Source: Cytophagaceae bacterium
GTDB taxonomy: Bacteria; Bacteroidota; Bacteroidia; Cytophagales; Spirosomataceae
DNA: 64,000 nt
Reading direction: 5' to 3'
Assembly: GCA_947450365.1 (NCBI GenBank)
Contig: CANFVE010000009.1
Coordinates: 1 to 64,000, forward strand
Shown: piece after piece, positions 34,885 to 43,542 of the stretch
Layout: every line of letters starts with the position of its first letter
Numbering within the stretch: the first letter of the stretch is position 1
Position numbers and translations under genes: made by a program
The notes under the pieces: generated by a model
What the model saw: the letters and a program-made list of their open reading frames with translations, nothing else
Databases searched by the model: none
What the model was told of the DNA's origin: nothing

Positions 34885-34914
34885 TTTTTCATAACTTTTA
34901 AAAACTGGTAAAAG

Positions 34915-35190
34915 ATGTATTTGTCACCCGAGAAAAAACAAGAGATTTTCGAATCAAAAGGGAAAGCAAAGTCAAAAATCGATACTGGTTCTGCTGAGTC
35001 GCAAATTGCGTTATTCACTTTCAGAATCAATCACTTGACTGAGCACCTTAAAAAGAACAAAAAAGACCACAGCACACGTTTGGGCCTTTTGAAATTAGTT
35101 GGTAAGCGTCGTCGTTTACTAGATTACTTAACTCGTACAGATATTTCACGTTATCGTGCGATCATCCTAGAATTAGGTATTCGTAAATAA
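34915..35190 (+). CDS. rpsO: 30S ribosomal protein S15
   Basis: 91 residues, full length. Family signature [24 protein letters not shown] and RRRLLDYL are intact. S15 binds 16S rRNA early in 30S assembly. It is followed by its own terminator and then pnp, the classical rpsO-pnp order. Confidence 0.97.
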   Translation: MYLSPEKKQEIFESKGKAKSKIDTGSAESQIALFTFRINHLTEHLKKNKKDHSTRLGLLKLVGKRRRLLDYLTRTDISRYRAIILELGIRK

Positions 35191-35196
35191 ATAGAA

Positions 35197-35229
35197 GCAG
35201 GGTTTTCTGGAAGGGAAACCCTGTTTTAT
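35197..35229 (+). terminator. Terminator of rpsO
   Basis: CAGGGTTT (35198-35205) pairs with AAACCCTG (35216-35223), followed by TTTTATT. Confidence 0.85.
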
Positions 35230-35244
35230 TAAAATTTACCATTG

Positions 35245-35273
35245 TTTGAATCAACAAACAACGCTTTTCTTTG
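35245..35273 (+). promoter_or_regulatory. Probable pnp promoter
   Basis: TTTG (35245-35248) and TTTCTTTG (35266-35273, one mismatch to TAnnTTTG) with a short 17-nt spacer; 33 bases before the start codon. Confidence 0.4.
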
Positions 35274-35306
35274 CGCAAGGTTGCGTAAAATTTTATTCAG
35301 AAACGT

Positions 35307-37448
35307 ATGTCATTTAACATTATTCAAAAAAATATTTCGATGCCTGATGGCAAGGAAGTCCAAATTGAGACTGGCAAATTAGCCAAGCAAGCGGATGGAT
35401 CTGTGGTCATCAAATCAGGAAATATGATGTTGTTAGCCACAGTGGTAGCTAACAAAGAGGCCAAAGAGGGAGTCGATTTTCTTCCATTATCTGTCGATTA
35501 CCAAGAGAAATTTGCGTCAAACGGACGTATTCCAGGTAGTTTTCTAAAAAGAGAGGCACGCCTTTCGGATTACGAAATTTTAATTTCACGCTTAGTAGAC
35601 CGCGCTTTGCGTCCTACCTTCCCAGATGATTACCATGCCGATGTGCAGGTATTGATCAATTTAATTTCAGCAGATGCGGAAGTTTTACCGGATGCTTTTG
35701 TGGGCTTAGCAGCAGCCGCGGCCTTGGCGGTGTCGGATATTCCATTTAATGGACCGATTTCTGAGGTACGTGTGGCCAAAATCAATGGCGTTTATAAGGT
35801 AAATCCAAGTGTAAGCGAATTAGTTGGCGCTTCCCTTGAATTAATCGTGGCGGCCAATGAGAACGATATCTTAATGGTGGAAGGCGAAGGCGATGAGGTG
35901 TCTGAAATCGAAATGATTGAGGCATTGAAAGTAGCGCATGAAGCGATTAAATTGCAATGTAAGGCATTGAACGAATTAACGGTAGCTGTAGGCAAAACTG
36001 AAAAACGTTCATATAGCCACGAAAATCATGATGAAGCGCTTCGTGCGGAATTATGGGATAAGTATTATGACAAGTATTTGGCTGTTGCTAAATTAGCGAA
36101 CCCAAAGAAAGAAGATCGGAAAGCAGGTTTCAAAGCCATCGTAGACGAATTCATCGCTTCATTAAACGAAGATCATACGGTGAATATTTCCTTAGCCAAG
36201 GTGTATTTACACGATATTGAGAAAGAGGCGGCGCGTCAATTGGTACTTCAAGAAAGATATCGTTTAGACGGTCGAAAATTGAACGAAATACGTCAAATCA
36301 CCTGTGAGGTAGATTATTTACCTACGCCACATGGTTCGGCGGTGTTTACGCGGGGGGAAACTCAGTCCTTGACTACCGTTACCTTAGGAACGAAGATGGA
36401 TGAGCAAATCATCGATCAAGCGATGACACAAGGCTATAACAAGTTTATGTTGCACTATAATTTCCCAGGATTCTCAACAGGTGAGGTAAAGCCAAACCGT
36501 GGGGTAGGTCGTCGGGAAGTAGGACACGGAAATTTAGCCATGCGTGCAATTCGTAAAGTTTTGCCTAAAATGGAAGAATTCCCGTACACTTTACGTATTG
36601 TTTCCGATATTTTAGAATCGAATGGTTCTTCCTCGATGGCAACTGTGTGTGCGGGTACCTTGGCCTTAATGGATGCAGGAGTAAAAATCAAGGCACCTGT
36701 TTCAGGGATTGCCATGGGTTTAATTTCTGATCCAAAAACGGGTAAATATGCGGTATTATCCGATATTTTAGGGGATGAGGATCATTTAGGTGATATGGAC
36801 TTTAAAGTAACGGGGACAGAAAACGGAATTACCGCTTGCCAAATGGACATCAAAGTTCAAGGCTTATCGTACGAAGTTTTGGTAGAAGCGTTGTCTCAAG
36901 CCAAAGAAGGTCGTTTACACATTTTGAATGAAATGAAAAAGGCGATTCCTTCCGTTCGTGAAGATTTCAAACCACAAACGCCTCGTGCCACGGTCATTAA
37001 GATTATGAAAGACCAAATCGGTGCGGTAATCGGACCAGGTGGTAAAGTCGTTCAAGATATCCAAAAACAATCAGGTGCTACCGTAACGATTGAAGAAAAA
37101 GAGGATGGAGGATATGTAAGTATTTTCTCTGCCAATGGATCTGCGATGGATATGGCAGTTCGCATGGTGAAGAGCATCGTTACTGTTCCGGAAGTAGGCG
37201 AGATCTACGATGGAAAAGTAAAGAATATTCAAGCATTCGGTGCGTTTGTTGAGTTTTTACCTGGCAAAGACGGATTATTACACATTTCTGAAATTTCATG
37301 GGATCGCATTGACACCATGGACGGAGTGTTTAAAGAAGGAGATAAGGTGAAGGTTAAATTAGTAGAAGTAGATAAGAAGACCGGTAAATTCCGTCTATCT
37401 GCGAAAGCTTTATTGCCAAAACCAGCGAGTTCAGAGAAATCTGAATAA
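35307..37448 (+). CDS. pnp: Polyribonucleotide nucleotidyltransferase (PNPase)
   Basis: 713 residues. Two RNase PH domains (the second begins [23 protein letters not shown]), catalytic region [16 protein letters not shown], a KH domain ([20 protein letters not shown]) and a C-terminal S1 domain ([20 protein letters not shown]). It degrades RNA 3'-5' with phosphate and takes part in mRNA turnover. Length and domain order are typical. Confidence 0.97.
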   Translation: MSFNIIQKNISMPDGKEVQIETGKLAKQADGSVVIKSGNMMLLATVVANKEAKEGVDFLPLSVDYQEKFASNGRIPGSFLKREARLSDYEILISRLVDRALRPTFPDDYHADVQVLINLISADAEVLPDAFVGLAAAAALAVSDIPFNGPISEVRVAKINGVYKVNPSVSELVGASLELIVAANENDILMVEGEGDEVSEIEMIEALKVAHEAIKLQCKALNELTVAVGKTEKRSYSHENHDEALRAELWDKYYDKYLAVAKLANPKKEDRKAGFKAIVDEFIASLNEDHTVNISLAKVYLHDIEKEAARQLVLQERYRLDGRKLNEIRQITCEVDYLPTPHGSAVFTRGETQSLTTVTLGTKMDEQIIDQAMTQGYNKFMLHYNFPGFSTGEVKPNRGVGRREVGHGNLAMRAIRKVLPKMEEFPYTLRIVSDILESNGSSSMATVCAGTLALMDAGVKIKAPVSGIAMGLISDPKTGKYAVLSDILGDEDHLGDMDFKVTGTENGITACQMDIKVQGLSYEVLVEALSQAKEGRLHILNEMKKAIPSVREDFKPQTPRATVIKIMKDQIGAVIGPGGKVVQDIQKQSGATVTIEEKEDGGYVSIFSANGSAMDMAVRMVKSIVTVPEVGEIYDGKVKNIQAFGAFVEFLPGKDGLLHISEISWDRIDTMDGVFKEGDKVKVKLVEVDKKTGKFRLSAKALLPKPASSEKSE

Positions 37449-37461
37449 ATAAAAAAAATAG

Positions 37462-37489
37462 ATGGCTCAAAGGGAAACCTTTGGGCCAT
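37462..37489 (+). promoter_or_regulatory. Strong hairpin in the pnp-rpoD intergenic region
   Basis: A 12-bp stem (ATGGCTCAAAGG, 37462-37473, with CCTTTGGGCCAT, 37478-37489; one G-U) closed by GAAA. No T-tract follows, so it is more likely an RNA-stability or processing hairpin than an intrinsic terminator. It ends 20 bases before rpoD, which has no visible TAnnTTTG of its own. Confidence 0.5.
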
Positions 37490-37509
37490 GTAATCTGTTG
37501 TAACATACT

Positions 37510-38373
37510 ATGAGACAGCTAAAAATTAGCAAACAAATTACCAACAGGGAAAGTCAGTCCCTTGACAAATACCTGCAGGAAATCGGTAAAGTAGATTTAT
37601 TGACACCCGATGAGGAGGTAATCCTCGCACAAAAAATTCGGGATGGGGATCAATTGTCGCTTGAACGTCTCACAAAAGCCAATTTACGTTTCGTGGTTTC
37701 GGTTGCTAAGCAATACCAAAATCAAGGACTAAGTTTGGGAGATTTAATTAATGAAGGCAATTTAGGTTTGATCAAAGCGGCTCAACGTTTTGATGAAACA
37801 CGTGGATTTAAATTCATTTCCTACGCCGTATGGTGGATTCGTCAATCCATCCTTCAGGCCTTGGCTGAACAATCTCGGATCGTTCGTTTGCCATTAAACC
37901 GGGTAGGTTCATTGAATAAAATCTCAAAAACTTTCTCTGAATTAGAGCAAAAATTTGAGCGTGAGCCATCTCCAGAGGAATTGGCAGAGGTATTGGAAAT
38001 CTCAACCGGTGAGGTGGTTGATACCCTGAAGATTTCAGGTCGTCACGTCTCCATGGATGCACCATTTGTGCAAGGAGAAGAAAATTCCTTATTAGACGTA
38101 TTGGAAAACGATTCGGAAGATAAGCCAGATTCAGGATTGATTAATGATTCTCTTCGTCGGGAGGTTCAGCGGGCTTTATCTACCTTGACCCAACGCGAAG
38201 CGGATGTCGTAACCTTATACTTCGGTTTAAATGGTGAACATGCGATGACCCTTGAGGAAATCGGTGAGAAATTCAATTTGACTCGTGAGCGTGTTCGACA
38301 AATCAAAGAAAAAGCGATTCGTCGTTTGCGCCATACTTCCCGGAGCAAAGCACTCAAAACATATCTTGGATAA
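37510..38373 (+). CDS. rpoD: Primary sigma factor RpoD (SigA), short Bacteroidota type
   Basis: 287 residues, lacking region 1.1 as usual in this phylum. Region 1.2 ([20 protein letters not shown]), region 2 ([29 protein letters not shown] and [19 protein letters not shown]), region 3 and region 4 ([19 protein letters not shown]) are intact. It directs RNA polymerase to TTTG/TAnnTTTG promoters, several of which occur in this window. Confidence 0.97.
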   Translation: MRQLKISKQITNRESQSLDKYLQEIGKVDLLTPDEEVILAQKIRDGDQLSLERLTKANLRFVVSVAKQYQNQGLSLGDLINEGNLGLIKAAQRFDETRGFKFISYAVWWIRQSILQALAEQSRIVRLPLNRVGSLNKISKTFSELEQKFEREPSPEELAEVLEISTGEVVDTLKISGRHVSMDAPFVQGEENSLLDVLENDSEDKPDSGLINDSLRREVQRALSTLTQREADVVTLYFGLNGEHAMTLEEIGEKFNLTRERVRQIKEKAIRRLRHTSRSKALKTYLG

Positions 38374-38376
38374 AAC

Positions 38377-38404
38377 GAAAAGCCTCAATTGAGGCTTTTT
38401 TTTA
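38377..38404 (+). terminator. Terminator of rpoD
   Basis: AAAAGCCTC-AATT-GAGGCTTTT followed by more T; the T-tract ends four bases before the menD start codon. Confidence 0.85.
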
Positions 38405-38407
38405 CCT

Positions 38408-40105
38408 ATGGCATTCCCACACGGACTTACGGATTTAGTTGACATTTTAGCTCTACAAGGCATAAATCAAGCCGTTATTTGTCCTGGATCCCGAAATGCA
38501 CCGATCATGTTGGCACTGACTAGGAACAAACAATTTACCTGTTATTCCATTTCGGATGAACGTTCGGCGGCCTTTTTTGGCCTAGGCTTAGCGCAAAAAA
38601 CAGGAAAACCCGTGGTGCTTTGTTGCACCTCCGGTTCAGCTGGCTTAAATATGGCTCCTGCCGTCGCGGAAGCCTATTTTCAAGAAATTCCCCTGATTGT
38701 GCTCACAGCCGATCGCCCAAAAGAATGGATTGAACAATGGGATGGCCAAACGATTTTTCAAGCCAATCTATTTGGTCCACATGTCAAAAAAGCCATTGAA
38801 TTTCCAACGCAAGCAAGTTCAGAAAAGGATTTCGCATGGTTTCAAAATCGGATAGCCAATGAAGCCGCGATCATAGCCCAACAAGCCCCCAAAGGCCCTG
38901 TGCACATCAATATACCCATCTCGGAACCCTTTTACCCTGGTAAAGAAGAGGAAATTCCAAGCCCACAAAATACCAAAATCATTCATAGAATGGAGGGAAA
39001 GGTACATGTGACGAAGGAAATGGAGTGGCTAATCCAACAAAGCCTTTCGCAAAATCCACATGTCATCTTGTCTGTAGGCCAAATGGATCCTGATCCAGAA
39101 ATCCAGGATTTAATCTTACAAATGAGTTCCTTAGGCATTCCGGTAATTGGAGATGCGACGGCGAATATCCCTGAGTCTGTCCAACTAAACCATGATTTAA
39201 TCTTGGCCAATGAAATGCATTGGCGTGACTTAGCTGCGGATGTGGTCATTCACATCGGAAAATCCTTTGTCTCCAAACGCATCAAACAGTTTATGAGACG
39301 CTTTCCTGCGGCCCAACACTGGTGGATTGACCCGACCAACACCCAAACCATCAAAGATCCTTTTCAACACCTAAGTCATATTTTAAGTACCCAACCCGCG
39401 GATTTTTTACGCGCGTGGATCCAACAAGCCACCCAAATGCCCCTCACCAAGGCCTATGGTGAAGAATGGAATCAATTCAACCAGAAGGTTAAAGATATCC
39501 AAACCGATTTTTTTCAAACAGCGGATTGGACCGAAATTCATATTCTAAATGGTTTATTTAAGCATTTAAAAGCATATAAAGGTGATTTACATGTGGCCAA
39601 TTCCTTGGCCGTGAGGTACATCAATTGGACTGCCGAATCTGTATCTCATCTCAATATTTACGCGAACCGGGGAACAAGCGGAATTGATGGTTGCCTCAGT
39701 ACCGCCGTAGGAGCAGCCCAGGCGGCAGAGGAACTCGTGATTTCGCTCATCGGAGATGTGGCCTTCCAGTACGACCGCAATGCTTTATGGAATCAATACC
39801 TGCCCACGAACCTTCGCATCATAGTCCTGAATAATCAAGGCGGAGGAATTTTCAGGAATTTAGAAGGAGCCAAGGACTTACCCGAATTGGCAACCTTTAT
39901 GGAAACCGAACAAAAATTTACGGCAAAAAACACGGCCCTAGACGCAGGAATTGCTTATTTCAATGCGAAAAACGAAAGTGAATTGGCGGAGATCTTGCCT
40001 AGATTTTTCGAAAAGAGCCACACGGCCCAACTGCTTGAAATCGAAACCGATTCCATTCAAAATGCCGAAGCATTAAAGGCCTATATGTCTTTATTCAAGG
40101 GCTGA
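38408..40105 (+). CDS. menD: SEPHCHC synthase MenD (menaquinone biosynthesis)
   Basis: 565 residues, ThDP-dependent. Signatures: ICPGSRNAPIMLAL, SDERSAAFFGLGLAQ (active-site Glu), CTSGSAGLNMAPAVAEA and the ThDP/Mg motif LIGDVAFQYDRNAL with NNQGGGIF. Converts isochorismate and 2-oxoglutarate to SEPHCHC, the first committed step of menaquinone synthesis. Its 3' end overlaps a convergent TPR gene by 15 bases. It starts just after the rpoD terminator, so expression by read-through is likely. Confidence 0.95.
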   Translation: MAFPHGLTDLVDILALQGINQAVICPGSRNAPIMLALTRNKQFTCYSISDERSAAFFGLGLAQKTGKPVVLCCTSGSAGLNMAPAVAEAYFQEIPLIVLTADRPKEWIEQWDGQTIFQANLFGPHVKKAIEFPTQASSEKDFAWFQNRIANEAAIIAQQAPKGPVHINIPISEPFYPGKEEEIPSPQNTKIIHRMEGKVHVTKEMEWLIQQSLSQNPHVILSVGQMDPDPEIQDLILQMSSLGIPVIGDATANIPESVQLNHDLILANEMHWRDLAADVVIHIGKSFVSKRIKQFMRRFPAAQHWWIDPTNTQTIKDPFQHLSHILSTQPADFLRAWIQQATQMPLTKAYGEEWNQFNQKVKDIQTDFFQTADWTEIHILNGLFKHLKAYKGDLHVANSLAVRYINWTAESVSHLNIYANRGTSGIDGCLSTAVGAAQAAEELVISLIGDVAFQYDRNALWNQYLPTNLRIIVLNNQGGGIFRNLEGAKDLPELATFMETEQKFTAKNTALDAGIAYFNAKNESELAEILPRFFEKSHTAQLLEIETDSIQNAEALKAYMSLFKG

Positions 40106-40834
40106 TTTAGCCGCAATTTTCTCCATATTTTTTAAATACAAAGGATTTTTTGGATCAATTGCCAAGGCTTTTTTGACCCAGGCCTCCGCACGCGCCCATT
40201 GTTGGCGCTGAATCTCCAAATATCCTAAATTGTTATAAATCAAGTCTTTATATTTTCCTGTTGCCAAAGCTTTTTGAAAAGTAGCTTCGGCGAGATCGAT
40301 TTGATTTAATTCTTGGTACACAACCCCTTTATTAATTAATGTTTCGACGGCTTTAGGATTTAAGACCAGGGCGCGGTCATAGGAGGAGAGGGCTTGGAAA
40401 TATTCGCTTTGTTGGAGTAAAATATCCCCCTGCAAGGACCAAAATGCCGAAGAATCTGGAAAAGCCTCCACCAATTTTTTGGCCTGAGTCACGGCTTCTG
40501 GGTAATTTTCCTGGTTTTGTAATAATTCGACTTGTTTAAAAAGAGCGGATGAGAATTTCGGATCGAGTTCGAAGGCTTTGACAAAATCAGCCATTGCCTC
40601 TTCGTTTTTTTCGAGGCTTTGATAGACGAGACCGCGGTTATAATAGGCGTCGGAAAATTCGGGTTGCTTTAAAATGGCCTCATTATACCATTTAATGGCC
40701 TCATAATTCTCTTTTTCTTTGAATTTTTGATTCCCGCGTAGAAAAAATTGCGTCGCTTCTTTTTTATCAGCTTCTGAATCGCAAGCACTGAAAAAAAAGA
40801 GGGAGCTAATCAACAAGAGTAAAATGGATCGCAT
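40091..40834 (-). CDS. TPR-repeat lipoprotein
   Basis: The ATG at 40834 (247 residues) gives a lipoprotein signal with SACDSE; the longer frame to 40891 is not used. At least five TPR units are visible (for example YEAIKWYNEAILKQPEFSDAYYNRGLVY and YFQALSSYDRALVLNPKAVETLINKGVVY). It is probably a scaffold on the periplasmic side of the envelope. Convergent with menD (15-base overlap) and divergent from the cyclophilin gene. Confidence 0.85.
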   Translation of the reverse strand: MRSILLLLISSLFFFSACDSEADKKEATQFFLRGNQKFKEKENYEAIKWYNEAILKQPEFSDAYYNRGLVYQSLEKNEEAMADFVKAFELDPKFSSALFKQVELLQNQENYPEAVTQAKKLVEAFPDSSAFWSLQGDILLQQSEYFQALSSYDRALVLNPKAVETLINKGVVYQELNQIDLAEATFQKALATGKYKDLIYNNLGYLEIQRQQWARAEAWVKKALAIDPKNPLYLKNMEKIAAKSALE

Positions 40835-40888
40835 AAGATAAAAATCAGCTGAATGAGGACTCAATTTAAATAATTCAAAATTCATTCG

Positions 40889-40896
40889 CATCTTTG
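40889..40896 (+). promoter_or_regulatory. Probable -7 element of the cyclophilin gene
   Basis: CATCTTTG (one mismatch to TAnnTTTG) with TTTA 20 bases upstream; 29 bases before the start codon. Confidence 0.4.
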
Positions 40897-40925
40897 TACC
40901 CTAATTAATACCAAATTTTATTCCC

Positions 40926-41363
40926 ATGGCATATGCAAACATGTTAACCGATAAAGGGTTAATGAAAATTGAATTTTATTCGGAAGATGCACCGATTCAC
41001 GTGAAGAACTTCATCGATCTCTCCGAAAAAGGTTTTTACAATGGACTTACCTTTCACCGCGTGATCCCCGATTTCGTCATCCAAGGGGGTGACCCAGATG
41101 GAACGGGGGGTGGTGGCCCAGGATATAGCATCCCGTGCGAATTGACCGGAAATAACCAATACCATGACCGTGGCGTACTTTCGATGGCACATCGCGGACC
41201 GAATACGGGTGGATCTCAGTTCTTCATCTGCCATTCACGCAATAATACCTCGCATTTAGATCGCAAGCATACCTGCTTCGGAAAGGTCATTGAAGGACAA
41301 GATGTGATTGACCAAATTCGTCAAGGCGATAAAATCATCAGCATCGAAATCGTAGCCGAATAA
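40926..41363 (+). CDS. Cyclophilin-type peptidyl-prolyl cis-trans isomerase
   Basis: 145 residues without signal peptide, so cytoplasmic. Cyclophilin core is clear: [21 protein letters not shown] (catalytic Arg in FHRV), [19 protein letters not shown] and [14 protein letters not shown]. It speeds proline isomerisation in protein folding. Coupled to the next small gene by a TAATG overlap. Confidence 0.93.
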   Translation: MAYANMLTDKGLMKIEFYSEDAPIHVKNFIDLSEKGFYNGLTFHRVIPDFVIQGGDPDGTGGGGPGYSIPCELTGNNQYHDRGVLSMAHRGPNTGGSQFFICHSRNNTSHLDRKHTCFGKVIEGQDVIDQIRQGDKIISIEIVAE

Positions 41364-41602
41364 TGCATTTCATCAAAGAAATCCCATCGACATGCATGCG
41401 CATTTCCTTATTCGAATGGAATTCAAAATACATTCTGAAATTTGAAACGCCTGATTTAGAACAAAGTTTTAAATTTTCCGTGCTGGATTTTACTGACCAA
41501 AACGAAATAGAGGAGCTTGCTTCAAGCTCCTCTTTTCAAACATTTGTTGAAAATACCTTTCACAGCATGTATGCTGAAATGGCTAAACAATTGAATCCTT
41601 AA
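41363..41602 (+). CDS. Small conserved-looking hypothetical protein
   Basis: 79 residues, starting on the last base of the cyclophilin stop codon (TAATG). The sequence (FIKEIPSTCMRISLFEWNSKYILKFE...) has the composition of a real soluble protein, with a predicted beta-hairpin then two helices, but I cannot name it. A terminator-like hairpin lies inside the frame at 41509-41536. Its stop overlaps the convergent M61 gene by four bases. Confidence 0.6.
   Translation: MHFIKEIPSTCMRISLFEWNSKYILKFETPDLEQSFKFSVLDFTDQNEIEELASSSSFQTFVENTFHSMYAEMAKQLNP
41509..41536 (+). terminator. Terminator-like hairpin inside a coding sequence
   Basis: A perfect 11-bp stem (AGAGGAGCTTG, 41509-41519, with CAAGCTCCTCT, 41523-41533), 3-nt loop, then TTT. 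It encodes EELASSSS within the 79-residue ORF, so it may truncate transcripts before the end of that gene. Confidence 0.5.
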
Positions 41603-43389
41603 CGGTTTCCAAGCCATTTACCACGCAACTTCTTTTGTGCATCCGTGATATTTTTACTTTCCGTCAACGTATAGGCATGCAGAGGACTTTGAATCACAGG
41701 AACGACAAAAAAGCGTTCGATGCCATCACGACGAACGACAAAGTTTAGCAGATCGCCTGTTTTTTTATCGCTGAGTAATTTTTCCATTCCTTCGAAGTTT
41801 GCCTGATTCACCTTTAGAATCTCATCGCCTACGTTTAATCCAGCCTGATAGGCTGATCCTCCACGAGATACACTGGTAATGCGGCCCGCCATTGCAGTAA
41901 ATCCAAGGTAAGGAATGACTTTCCCTACGTTCGCATCTGCCCACTCATATCCGAATCCTTGGAATAAATCGGCATAGGCCGGTGTTTGGGTGCCATATAT
42001 GTGGTTTTCAAACATGGATTTGGCGGAAACACCTGCCACTTGACTAAAGGCATTTTCCAATTCCGCGTCGGTAAAGCCACGCCCTAATTTTTGGTAATAG
42101 GTGGTATATAACAACTTAAATACATCATCTAAACATTTTTGACCTTGCGTTTGTCGAATGATCCACAAATTTAAAACGCCACCTAAGAGCGAACCTTTGT
42201 CATAATAGGAAACGGTGGAATTGCGAGAGTTTTCGTTTGGTCGGTAATACTTGATCCAGGCATCCCAACTGGCAGAAGCAGCTGATTCGATCTGATTCCC
42301 CGGGGTATTTTCCACCATGGAAATTTCATCGGCGAGGGATTTAATGTAATCGGGAGTACTAGATTGACCGGTTCTTTGCAAAATCACGTCGGCATAATAA
42401 CTGGTTATTCCTTCCGACAACCACAAATTGTGTGTATAATTTTCATTTTCATAATCAAAAGGTCCTAGGGCTTTTGGACGAATGCGTTTCACATTCCATA
42501 AATGAAAATATTCATGTGCTAATAAATTTAAGATTCCTCGATATCCATTGGGATTTTCGTAATTGGCCCGAGACACCTGACAGGTGGTAGAGTATAAATG
42601 CTCCAATCCACCGCCTCCGCGGTATAAATTGTGAATGATGAATAGATAATGGTCGCAGGGATGATCGCCAACTACCCGTTGGGCTTCTTCACACATTTTC
42701 TTCACATCGGCTAAAAATACAGCTGAATCTACTTTAGCGGGTCCATAAAAGGCAATTTGATGAGGGACTTGGTTTACTTTAAACTCCCATACCTTGTGAT
42801 TTCCGATTTCGATGGGTGAGTCAATCCATTCATCTAGGTTTTTGGCTTGGAAGGTGAATTTCTTTACTTCCTTCATCGCAGTAGAAACCTTTTTAAATTC
42901 TTTAAACGGAATGACGGTTAATTCTTGGGCCGATTGCGCATATTCAGGAACATATAAAAATACACTCGCCGGATTGATGTATCCATGAGAATCGTCCAAA
43001 AAGGAAGTGCGCACGGACAATTCAAAGGCATATACGGAATAGTATACCGAAATTTTGGTTTGACCGGTACTGACAGGAACGCGCCACGTATTTTTATTGA
43101 TTTTAGTGATAGTTGATTTTTGACCATCGATGCTGGCTTGAACTCGTTCAATGTTTTTGGCAAATTCACGAATTAAATAAGAGCCGGGAGTCCAAGCGGC
43201 CATTTTGAAATCCAGATATTTCATTTTTTGAGCGGATGCGGGAATATCAACTTCGGTGGTCACATCAAAATAATGAGTATGCGGCGCATCCATGCGCAGG
43301 CTGTGGCGAATAGGTGCGGCAGCTATCAAAAAGGAGAAAAATAAAGGGAAAATAAGACAAATAAAATGACGTAGAAATAGCTTGTTCAT
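41599..43389 (-). CDS. M61-family (glycyl aminopeptidase-type) metalloprotease with PDZ domain
   Basis: The ATG at 43389 (596 residues) gives the signal peptide MNKLFLRHFICLIFPLFFSF. An N-terminal beta domain is followed by the catalytic domain with HEYFHLWNVKRI (H292, E293, H296) and the downstream Glu in LWLSEGITSYYAD. A PDZ domain (SRGGSAYQAGLNVGDEILKVN) lies near residue 500. Periplasmic peptidase; M61 enzymes prefer N-terminal Gly or Ala. It stands alone and is divergent from the TPR operon. Confidence 0.9.
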   Translation of the reverse strand: MNKLFLRHFICLIFPLFFSFLIAAAPIRHSLRMDAPHTHYFDVTTEVDIPASAQKMKYLDFKMAAWTPGSYLIREFAKNIERVQASIDGQKSTITKINKNTWRVPVSTGQTKISVYYSVYAFELSVRTSFLDDSHGYINPASVFLYVPEYAQSAQELTVIPFKEFKKVSTAMKEVKKFTFQAKNLDEWIDSPIEIGNHKVWEFKVNQVPHQIAFYGPAKVDSAVFLADVKKMCEEAQRVVGDHPCDHYLFIIHNLYRGGGGLEHLYSTTCQVSRANYENPNGYRGILNLLAHEYFHLWNVKRIRPKALGPFDYENENYTHNLWLSEGITSYYADVILQRTGQSSTPDYIKSLADEISMVENTPGNQIESAASASWDAWIKYYRPNENSRNSTVSYYDKGSLLGGVLNLWIIRQTQGQKCLDDVFKLLYTTYYQKLGRGFTDAELENAFSQVAGVSAKSMFENHIYGTQTPAYADLFQGFGYEWADANVGKVIPYLGFTAMAGRITSVSRGGSAYQAGLNVGDEILKVNQANFEGMEKLLSDKKTGDLLNFVVRRDGIERFFVVPVIQSPLHAYTLTESKNITDAQKKLRGKWLGNR

Positions 43390-43542
43390 AGATGAATGGA
43401 TTGATGGGAATTTGAATTTTTGTAAAATTATAAAAATCAATGAATTCTTTTAGCGAATCATGATTTATATAAAAAACCGGACAATTTTTTGCTGAAAAAA
43501 TCGTATTATTGTAGTAATTGTGAAAGCTGAAACCATTTTCAA

